From: Gelidibacter sediminis
Lineage (GTDB): Bacteria > Bacteroidota > Bacteroidia > Flavobacteriales > Flavobacteriaceae
Direction of reading: 5' to 3'
Length of the DNA stretch: 64,000 bases
NCBI RefSeq assembly: GCF_004364975.1
Contig: NZ_SOBW01000009.1
Location: 62,001-126,000 of the forward strand
Shown: one piece after another, positions 10,027 to 16,303 of the stretch
Position numbering within the stretch: position 1 is the first letter of the stretch
Layout of the letters: every line of letters begins with the position of its first letter
The notes under the pieces: model-generated
Told to the model about the DNA's origin: nothing
What the model saw: only the letters and a program-made list of their open reading frames with translations
The model's database searches: none
Translations under genes and position numbers: made by a program

Positions 10027-10248
10027 TTAATATTCGTCCTCATTCCAGAGGTAGTCTTCATCGGTTGGATAATCTGACCAGATTTCTTCAATTGAGTCGT
10101 AAGAGTCACCTTCATCTTCAATTGCTTGTAAATTTTCCACCACTTCTAAAGGCGCACCAGTACGGATTGCATAATCTATTAATTCGTCTTTGGTGGCTGG
10201 CCAAGGCGCATCACTTAAATAGGATGCTAATTCTAATGTCCAATACAT
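10027..10248 (-). CDS. Small acidic DUF2795 protein
   Basis: The protein has 73 residues. The N-terminal part (MYWTLELASYLSDAPWPATKDELIDYAIRTG split across residues 1-31) fits DUF2795, a short domain in which helices pack around a PWPATK-type turn. The C-terminal 30 residues are strongly acidic (DEGDSYDSIEEIWSDYPTDEDY). Proteins of this form are conserved in Bacteroidota and usually annotated only by domain; no biochemical role is known to me. It is a single-gene unit with its own near-perfect promoter and terminator, which suggests steady independent expression. The ATG start lies 24 bases after the -7 element. Confidence 0.85.
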   Translation of the reverse strand: MYWTLELASYLSDAPWPATKDELIDYAIRTGAPLEVVENLQAIEDEGDSYDSIEEIWSDYPTDEDYLWNEDEY

Positions 10249-10271
10249 GTGTTATTCGGTTTAAATTTTTG

Positions 10272-10301
10272 CAAAAATAATTTTTTTGTTGTAAGAAACA
10301 A
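10272..10301 (-). promoter_or_regulatory. Promoter of the DUF2795 gene (-33 TTG, 19-base spacer, -7 TATTTTTG)
   Basis: Read on the minus strand, TTG (10301-10299) is followed by exactly 19 bases and then TATTTTTG (10279-10272). Both boxes and the spacing match the Bacteroidota primary sigma consensus. Transcription would begin a few bases below 10270, giving a leader of about 15-20 bases. Confidence 0.8.
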
Positions 10302-10406
10302 GTAAAAAATGAATTATTTAATCATTAATAAAAAGAACGTATAATTCTTACATAATTTCTTAACTATCAATATATAATCAAAAAAAATGTGACTGCCTAA
10401 TATATC

Positions 10407-10982
10407 TTAAGATTCTTTTTTAGGAATCCATTGAATTTCTTCGGCTTCCAGTTCATGAGACAACTTCCGTGCCAACACAAAAAGATAGTCGGATAACCGA
10501 TTCAGATAGGTTAAAGATTCCGGTTGAAACGGTTCTAAGTCATTAAGGGCAGAGGCTAAACGCTCCGCTCTACGGCAGACACAGCGTGCTATATGACAGA
10601 ATGACACGGTTTGATGGCCGCCTGGTAATACAAAATGTGTCATTGGGGGTAAGGCATCGTTCATTCGATCAATTTCCTTCTCTAAAAGTTCAATGTTTTC
10701 AGTTGAAATTTTGGGAATGTTTAATCGCTCTTTACCATTTTTAAGCGTTGCCTTAGCTGGGTCTGTGGCTAAAATTGCACCCACTGTAAAAAGACGATCT
10801 TGAATTATAATTAAAATATCTTTATAGTGCTGCTTAATTTGTTGGTCCCTGATAAGGCCCAAATGCGAATTAAGCTCATCTACAGTGCCATAACTGTCAA
10901 TGCGAATATGGTGTTTAGGAACTCTTGTCCCGCCAAATAGAGCGGTGGTCCCTTTGTCTCCTGTTTTAGTATAGATTTTCAT
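10407..10982 (-). CDS. ATP:cob(I)alamin adenosyltransferase, PduO/MMAB type
   Basis: This enzyme transfers the 5'-deoxyadenosyl group of ATP to cob(I)alamin, making adenosylcobalamin for enzymes such as methylmalonyl-CoA mutase or class II ribonucleotide reductase. At 191 residues it has the usual length for the family. The N-terminal ATP-binding motif YTKTGDKGTTALFGG starts near residue 4 and SYGTVDELNSHLG is at about 30-42. CRRAERL near 131-137 holds the arginine expected at the ATP/subunit interface, and YLNRLSDYLFVLAR near the C-terminus is characteristic. No other cobalamin genes are adjacent, consistent with a salvage role. The ATG start is supported by the conserved N-terminus. Confidence in the function is high. 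Confidence 0.93.
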   Translation of the reverse strand: MKIYTKTGDKGTTALFGGTRVPKHHIRIDSYGTVDELNSHLGLIRDQQIKQHYKDILIIIQDRLFTVGAILATDPAKATLKNGKERLNIPKISTENIELLEKEIDRMNDALPPMTHFVLPGGHQTVSFCHIARCVCRRAERLASALNDLEPFQPESLTYLNRLSDYLFVLARKLSHELEAEEIQWIPKKES

Positions 10983-11024
10983 AGTTCTAAGTTTTACAGC
11001 GCGAAGCTTGAAGGAAATGAATTA

Positions 11025-11032
11025 CGAAGATA
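11025..11032 (-). promoter_or_regulatory. Probable -7 element of the cobalamin adenosyltransferase gene
   Basis: On the minus strand this reads TATCTTCG, one change from TAnnTTTG. The same octamer serves as the -7 element before the initiating transferase at 60468. It lies 43 bases before the ATG. A TTTG occurs upstream but about 4 bases further away than the usual 19, so this is moderate evidence only. Confidence 0.45.
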
Positions 11033-11087
11033 CAATAGATTGAAAAGTTTTGCCACAAATACAGGAATGAATTTTGGGAAGATTGGG

Positions 11088-11304
11088 GAGTTAGGAGTGA
11101 GAAGTTAGGAGTGAGAAGTTAGGAGTGAGGAGTGAGGAGTGAGAAGTTAGGAGTGAGGAGTTAGGAGTTAGGAGTGAGGGGTGAGGTTTGAGTGCTGAGT
11201 ACTGCGAACTGCTTACTGCCAACTGCTGACTGAGTACTGCCAACTGCTGACTGAGTACTGCCAACTGCTTACTGCCAACTGCTGATTGAGTACTGCCAAC
11301 TGAA
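11088..11304. repeat. Tandem heptamer array, about 31 units, two sequence classes in one register
   Basis: From 11088 the sequence breaks cleanly into 7-base words. About 15 words of the type GAGTGAG, GAGTTAG or AAGTTAG pass through GTTTGAG and TGCTGAG into about 15 words of the type TACTGCC, AACTGCT or GACTGAG. The register is not lost where the sequence class changes. The array fills the space between the stop of the ABC ATPase gene (11314) and the promoter region of the adenosyltransferase gene. No spacer structure of the CRISPR kind exists. Function unknown. Confidence 0.9.
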
Positions 11305-11313
11305 GCCTGAACC

Positions 11314-11997
11314 CTAATTCCTCACATCGCTTTCAATCATACCATCCCTTAAACGGATAATGCGTGCTGCACGGGCCGCAACATCTTCTTCGTGAGTGAC
11401 TACAATTACAGTGTTCCCAGCAGTATGAATATCGTCAAACAATTGTAAGATTTCCAAAGAAGTTTTGGAATCCAAATTTCCGGTAGGTTCATCTGCCAAA
11501 ATAATGGATGGCTTGTTTACAAGTGCCCGTCCAACCGCCACACGTTGGCGTTGACCACCCGAGAGTTCATTAGGTTTGTGATGAATTCGGTCCGCTAAGC
11601 CTACGTCGGTCAGTACCTCTGTAGCACGGGCTTCACGGTCGGCTTTAGAGGCGCCGGCATAAATCATGGGTAAGGCCACATTGTCCAATGCAGTTGTTCT
11701 TGGCAATAAATTAAAGGTTTGAAATACAAACCCGATTTCTTTATTTCTGATTTCTGCCAGTTGGTCATCACTCAGTTTGCTGACATCTTGGTTGTTTAGA
11801 ATATACGTTCCAGAGGTTGGCGTGTCCAAACATCCTAAAAGATTCATCAAGGTCGATTTTCCAGAACCTGACGGACCCATAATGGCCACATAATCACCAC
11901 GTTCAATATCTAAATCGATACCTTTTAAAACATAGACCGTTTCTGAGCCTAATTGAAAGTTTCTGACGATATTTCTGATGTGAATGACGTTATCCAT
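11314..11997 (-). CDS. ABC transporter ATP-binding protein, LolD/MacB family
   Basis: The protein has 227 residues, a stand-alone nucleotide-binding domain. Walker [10 protein letters not shown] is at 41-49, the Q-loop VFQTFNLLP at 91-99, the signature LSGGQRQR at 145-152, Walker B IILADEPT at 165-172, and the switch His in VVTHEE near 200. The spacing and the [13 protein letters not shown] text are typical of the LolD/MacB/FtsE group, which drives lipoprotein release, macrolide/peptide efflux or cell-wall hydrolase control. No permease gene is adjacent, so the partner and substrate are unknown. The start is ATG at 11997. A long heptamer repeat begins 10 bases past the stop. Confidence 0.88.
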   Translation of the reverse strand: MDNVIHIRNIVRNFQLGSETVYVLKGIDLDIERGDYVAIMGPSGSGKSTLMNLLGCLDTPTSGTYILNNQDVSKLSDDQLAEIRNKEIGFVFQTFNLLPRTTALDNVALPMIYAGASKADREARATEVLTDVGLADRIHHKPNELSGGQRQRVAVGRALVNKPSIILADEPTGNLDSKTSLEILQLFDDIHTAGNTVIVVTHEEDVAARAARIIRLRDGMIESDVRN

Positions 11998-12094
11998 GTG
12001 ACGGTTTAATGTGTTATTTCTGATTACAGTGTGTCGATTTGAACCTGCAAAATAAACGATTTACGATTCATATGACGTGTAAAGGCACAAGATG

Positions 12095-12865
12095 TTACAC
12101 TCTAATTTTAAAATGTTGCTTTAATTGCTCTCTTCTAAAAAAGACGATGCCCCAATTAAAGGTGTCAACTGTAACGGTGACTTGAGGGTGGTTTTTGATG
12201 ATTTCCCATGCTTCCGTCATGCCATTTGACCAGTAAATATCGTCAAACACAAAAATAGAGTCGTTGTGAGCTGTGGGTAGAAGCATCTCGAAATAAGCTA
12301 ATGTAGACTCCTTGGAATGGTGCCCGTCAAAAAAAATAAAATCCCATGTGGATTGTGGCAGTTTAATGAGGGTCGTGTTAAAATCCCCTTGGATACTTTT
12401 AATGTTGGTGAGTTTTTTATCCGAAAAGTTTTGAGTCGCTACTTTTAACAATTCCGGGCAGCCTTCAATCGTCGTGATGTTAGCACTAGGGTGAGCTAAA
12501 GCCATAGCATGTGTGCCGATGCCAAGGTTGGTGCCCAGCTCTAAAACATGATCGGGCTTAAAATAATTTACCAAACGATAGAGTAGCTTTGTGTTTTTTA
12601 AACTTGTGCCCGAAGTTTTGGCAATGGCGTTAATAGGACGGTCATTTGTTTTGAAAACCTTTGAACCTGATCCGAAATCGGTAATATGGATGACGTCAGT
12701 GTTTTTAAACAACTCCCTACGGTACGATGCAATTTCAGCATACGCTTCATGTTTTGATCGGTCATAAAAACATTTCGTAACCAAATTGTACACAAACGGG
12801 GAATGAATCCCGTGTTGGTTGGTGGATTTTAAAATGAAGTTTATGTAAGATAACAATTGGTGCAC
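12095..12865 (-). CDS. Class I SAM-dependent methyltransferase, small-molecule O-methyltransferase-like
   Basis: The protein has 256 residues. The Rossmann SAM motif HVLELGTNLGIGTHAMA is at about 106-122, the acidic residue after strand 2 is in TTIEGCPE (131-138), and FIFFDGHHSKE at about 177-187 with FVFDDIYWSNG at 205-215 fits motifs near the metal or substrate site of O-methyltransferases. The N-terminal 100 residues (HQLLSYINFILKSTNQHGIHSPF) form a conserved Bacteroidota extension. It is soluble and cytoplasmic by appearance. Substrate unknown. It is not obviously in an operon; a heptamer array separates it from uup, whose stop lies about 300 bases upstream of this start. Confidence 0.8.
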   Translation of the reverse strand: MHQLLSYINFILKSTNQHGIHSPFVYNLVTKCFYDRSKHEAYAEIASYRRELFKNTDVIHITDFGSGSKVFKTNDRPINAIAKTSGTSLKNTKLLYRLVNYFKPDHVLELGTNLGIGTHAMALAHPSANITTIEGCPELLKVATQNFSDKKLTNIKSIQGDFNTTLIKLPQSTWDFIFFDGHHSKESTLAYFEMLLPTAHNDSIFVFDDIYWSNGMTEAWEIIKNHPQVTVTVDTFNWGIVFFRREQLKQHFKIRV

Positions 12866-12893
12866 GGTTGTAAACGAGTTGCCTTGATGCTTC

Positions 12894-13159
12894 TATTTAG
12901 TATTTAGTAGTCAGTATTCAGTATTCAGTGTTCAGTCTTCAGTATTCAGTATTCAGTATTCAGTTTTCAGTATTCAGTATTCAGTATTCAGTGTTCAGTA
13001 TTCAGTGTTCAGTATTCAGTATTCAGTGTTCAGTATTCAGTATTCAGTATTCAGTTTTCAGTCTTCAGTCTTGATTCTTGTCTCTTGATTCTTGACTTTT
13101 AGTTCTCTTCTTTATATTCTCTTCTCTATATTCATGTCTTTATTCTCTTCACTTTATTC
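12894..13159. repeat. Tandem heptamer array, about 38 units (TATTCAG type drifting to TCTTGAT/TTTATTC types)
   Basis: Starting at 12894 the sequence can be cut into 7-base words: TATTTAG, TAGTCAG, then a long run of TATTCAG with TGTTCAG, TCTTCAG and TTTTCAG variants. These change into TCTTGAT, TCTTGTC, TCTCTTC and TTTATTC words without losing register. The array ends 14 bases before the uup stop codon on the minus strand. The complement of its main word (CTGAATA) is the main word of the array at 60198-60393. Function unknown. Confidence 0.9.
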
Positions 13160-13172
13160 TCAACCCTCAAGT

Positions 13173-15035
13173 TTAAGATTCCAGTTTCTCTGAAAGTTCA
13201 AACCAGCGCTCTTCCTTAACAGCAATATCCTCTATTATTTTCTGCAATTCTTCAGACAGCTGATTGATTTTTTCCTGGGATAAGGATGCATCAAGGAATT
13301 TTTCCTCTAAGGCTTTCTTATCCAATTCTAAAGATCGGATTTTGCTATTTAGGGATTTCAGTTCTTTTTGCTCGTTATAAGATAACTTTTCTGCGGTATT
13401 GTCTTTGGTGTTGCCACCATTTGCAATTTCAGTTTTTACAGGCTCTACATAAGGTGTTGACGCTTCATAATCGCGGTAGTCTGAATAATTTCCTGGAAAA
13501 TCTTCAACCTCACCATTCCCCCTAAACACAAATAAATGATCGATAATCTTATCCATAAAATACCTGTCGTGAGACACCACAAGTAAACATCCAGGAAAGT
13601 CTAACAAGAAATCTTCAAGCACATTTAAGGTTACAATATCTAAATCGTTGGTAGGCTCATCCAAAATTAAGAAATTCGGATTTTGTATCAATACCGTACA
13701 TAAATACAGTCGTTTTTGTTCGCCACCGCTCAATTTTTCGACAAAATCATATTGCTTTTTGCGGTCGAATAAAAACTTTTCCAAGAGTTGCGAGGCGCTA
13801 ATCTGACGTCCTTTTGTCAATGGAATATATTCGCCATAGTCCTTGATCACATCAATAACTTTTTGGCCTTTCTTAATTTTAATGCCACTTTGAGTGTAAT
13901 ATCCAAACTTTACGGTGTCGCCAATAATCACCTTCCCAGAATCGGGCGTGATGGTTTGGGTCAACATGTTCAAGAATGTCGATTTTCCAGTGCCGTTTTT
14001 GCCGATGATGCCAATACGTTCTCCTTTTTTAAACACATATTCAAATCCGTCTAAAATGACTTTATCTTTAAACGCCTTAGACACCTTATGAAATTCGACA
14101 ATTTTACTGCCCAACCGCTCCATAGTGATTTCTAATTGGATTTTATGGTCATTTCGGCGTTGGCTGGCCTTGGCCTTGATATCGTGAAAATCGTCAATTC
14201 GCGATTTAGATTTGGTGGTTCGCGCCTTAGGTTGACGGCGCATCCAATCCAATTCTTTTTTAAAGAGCTGCTTGGCTTTGCCGGTCTCAACCGTTTCATT
14301 GGTAATACGGGCCTCTTTTTGTTCTAAATAATAAGAATAGTTTCCTTTATAGGTGTAAAGTTTACCATGGTCCAATTCGATGATTTCATTACAGACGCGT
14401 TCCAGAAAATACCGGTCATGCGTTACCATAAATAAGGTCATCTGTGCTTTGGCAAAATACTGTTCCAACCATTCAATCATTTCCAAATCGAGGTGGTTGG
14501 TAGGTTCATCCAATACCAAAAGGTCAGGATTGTTGATCAATGCTGTGGCCAAAGCCAAACGTTTCTTTTGGCCTCCAGAGAGTGTCTTAATTTTCTGGGT
14601 CAGGTCATCTAATTTTAGTTGGGAGAGAATTTGTTTGAAACGCAATTCAAATTCCCATGCATTATGACGGTCCATGCCTTCAAAGGCCTTCTGATACGCC
14701 TCACTGTCTTCCGGATTTAAAAGCGCTTTCTCATAACTTTCAATCACTTTTAAAATGGGTAGGTCAGAATTGAAAATGGTATCCTCAATAGTCAAGTTTT
14801 CATCATATTGCGGCGACTGTGATAAAAATGACAAGCGCAATCCCTTTCTGATCACCACTTGCCCATCGTCAGGTTGGTCCAAGCCCGAGAGGATATTGAG
14901 AATGGAAGTCTTGCCACTCCCATTTTTTGCCACAAAAGCAATTTTATCATCCTTGTGGATGCTAAAGGAAAGATCTTCAAATAGCGCTACTTCGCCATAA
15001 GATTTTGAGATGGATTCAACAGTTAAATAATTCAA
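13173..15035 (-). CDS. uup: ABC-F family ATPase Uup
   Basis: The protein has 620 residues with two ABC ATPase domains and no transmembrane segment. Walker A motifs are AKNGSGKT (about 37-44) and GKNGTGKS (about 343-350). Signatures LSGGQKKR and LSGGEQKR lie near 152 and 433, each followed by LDEPTNHLD or LDEPTNDLD. The linker of about 70 residues between the domains is basic (RRQPKARTTKSKSR). The last 80 residues form a coiled coil (ELKSLNSKIRSLELDKKALEE), the mark of Uup, which binds DNA/ribosomes. ABC-F proteins of this class act at the ribosome and have been linked to branched DNA intermediates and transposon excision. The ATG at 15035 leads directly into the first conserved strand. Identity at subfamily level is good. 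Confidence 0.9.
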   Translation of the reverse strand: MNYLTVESISKSYGEVALFEDLSFSIHKDDKIAFVAKNGSGKTSILNILSGLDQPDDGQVVIRKGLRLSFLSQSPQYDENLTIEDTIFNSDLPILKVIESYEKALLNPEDSEAYQKAFEGMDRHNAWEFELRFKQILSQLKLDDLTQKIKTLSGGQKKRLALATALINNPDLLVLDEPTNHLDLEMIEWLEQYFAKAQMTLFMVTHDRYFLERVCNEIIELDHGKLYTYKGNYSYYLEQKEARITNETVETGKAKQLFKKELDWMRRQPKARTTKSKSRIDDFHDIKAKASQRRNDHKIQLEITMERLGSKIVEFHKVSKAFKDKVILDGFEYVFKKGERIGIIGKNGTGKSTFLNMLTQTITPDSGKVIIGDTVKFGYYTQSGIKIKKGQKVIDVIKDYGEYIPLTKGRQISASQLLEKFLFDRKKQYDFVEKLSGGEQKRLYLCTVLIQNPNFLILDEPTNDLDIVTLNVLEDFLLDFPGCLLVVSHDRYFMDKIIDHLFVFRGNGEVEDFPGNYSDYRDYEASTPYVEPVKTEIANGGNTKDNTAEKLSYNEQKELKSLNSKIRSLELDKKALEEKFLDASLSQEKINQLSEELQKIIEDIAVKEERWFELSEKLES

Positions 15036-15459
15036 AGTCTAATTTTTTTACAAATAACGGTAATAAATCACAATGGAATGAATATACATTGTTTTAAAAC
15101 CGACAGATAATGTCATTCAATATTTAAATGAGTGTTGTCCGATAAAGAATCAAGAATCAATACTTGCTTGCAACAAACAGACAAACAACTGATGTTTGAA
15201 TTATAATAGCCAAATCACTCGCGGTAGCAATATTTTTTAAAAGGAAGGTGTTATGTCGAAACTCTCCTAATGTCTCTTGCTTTAAATGGGTTTGTCAGTT
15301 TATTATTTAATGTTATTGCACACTAATGGTTTACACATAAATTGTGTGATGCAAATTTAATAATCTTGATTCAATCGGTAAAAGCGCTCAAGAATTTAAA
15401 AGATGAGTTCGAGTTTGTAGGTTTTAGATTGTCATAAATTCAAAAATAGAGGGAATTGT
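15036..15459. other. Intergenic region between divergent uup and the polysaccharide locus
   Basis: This AT-rich stretch holds no open frame with protein-like sequence and no clear terminator. It contains the unmarked 5' regions of uup (minus strand) and of the polysaccharide locus (plus strand). I saw no operator-like inverted repeat beyond short chance palindromes. Confidence 0.5.
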
Positions 15460-15489
15460 TTTGATATTCACAGTGAAAACCTATATTTG
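15460..15489 (+). promoter_or_regulatory. Promoter of the polysaccharide locus (TTTG, 18-base spacer, TATATTTG)
   Basis: The -33 box TTTG is at 15460-15463 and the -7 box TATATTTG, an exact TAnnTTTG match, is at 15482-15489, 18 bases apart. Transcription should start near 15495. This rules out the TTG at 15487 as a translation start, because it lies inside the -7 box, and favours ATG 15511 for the first gene. Confidence 0.8.
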
Positions 15490-15510
15490 TTGAAATACAT
15501 GTCACCTTCT

Positions 15511-16302
15511 ATGAAACGATTATTATTGGTTATGGGCGTTCTTTTAACGTCTTTTTTAACATCCTGTATTCCTCATAAAGACATTGTGTATCTTCAAAAT
15601 AAAAACACTGCTACAGATTCATTACAAGTTATGATTGAGCAGCAAAAACCATATCGCGTTCAAATTAACGACATTTTGAACATCCGGATTAAAGTCTTGG
15701 ACCAGGACAATGTGAGTATTTTTAACCCAATTGGGGAGGGTAATCTAAATGCCAGTGCTTCTGAACGTGCTTATTTTGATGGGTTTACTGTAGATTCGCA
15801 CGGTAAGATAAGAATCCCTGAACTTGGGCAACTCAGTGTGCTAGGCAATACAACCGCCGAGATTGAGGAACTGATTAAGGAGCGACTCTTAGCCGAACAA
15901 TTTAAAGAAACGGCAAATATTTTTATCACGGTAAAATTATCTGGTTTGCGCTATACGGCCATGGGAGAAGTGGGGTCGCCAGGATCGCAGATTTTGTTTC
16001 AGGAGCGTGTCAATATCTTTCAGGCGGTGGCCAATGTTGGTGAGATTCCTGTAACAGGCGACCGTAAGGATGTGATGATCATTAGACAATACCCGCAAGG
16101 CCAGCAAATTCACCATCTTGATTTAACCGATGTGAATGTGATGAATTCGCCTTATTATTACATACAGCCTAATGACATGATTTATGTAAAACCACTTCAG
16201 CAAAAAACTTGGGGTACTGGTATTACAGGGCGAGAAACTTTGGGTACACTCATTACGGTATTAGGACTTGTCAGTACCACAATTTTATTATTAAGCAGGT
16301 AG
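15511..16302 (+). CDS. Outer-membrane polysaccharide export lipoprotein, Wza-like
   Basis: Wza-type proteins form the outer-membrane exit channel for capsule or exopolysaccharide. I place the start at ATG 15511 because upstream in-frame codons (TTG 15487, ATG 15499) fall inside or almost at the promoter. From there a lipoprotein signal peptide runs MKRLLLVMGVLLTSFLTSC with the lipidated Cys at 19. The polysaccharide export domain begins with YRVQINDILNIRI. One SLBB-type segment (YTAMGEVGSPGSQILFQE) follows. A hydrophobic helix (TLITVLGLVSTTILLLS) closes the protein, matching the C-terminal transmembrane helix of the Wza barrel, although at about 263 residues it is shorter than Wza of enterobacteria. 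The gene is followed after one base by the Wzc-like gene, its normal partner. Confidence 0.9.
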   Translation: MKRLLLVMGVLLTSFLTSCIPHKDIVYLQNKNTATDSLQVMIEQQKPYRVQINDILNIRIKVLDQDNVSIFNPIGEGNLNASASERAYFDGFTVDSHGKIRIPELGQLSVLGNTTAEIEELIKERLLAEQFKETANIFITVKLSGLRYTAMGEVGSPGSQILFQERVNIFQAVANVGEIPVTGDRKDVMIIRQYPQGQQIHHLDLTDVNVMNSPYYYIQPNDMIYVKPLQQKTWGTGITGRETLGTLITVLGLVSTTILLLSR

Positions 16303-16303
16303 G

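Noticed and set aside
11088-11304. CRISPR-like appearance of the short repeats
   Set aside because: Units are 7 bases and contiguous, with no spacers of 25-40 bases and no cas genes nearby.
15487-15510. TTG at 15487 or ATG at 15499 as the start of the Wza-like gene
   Set aside because: The TTG lies within the -7 promoter box and the ATG would be almost leaderless. The ATG at 15511 gives a standard lipoprotein signal peptide.
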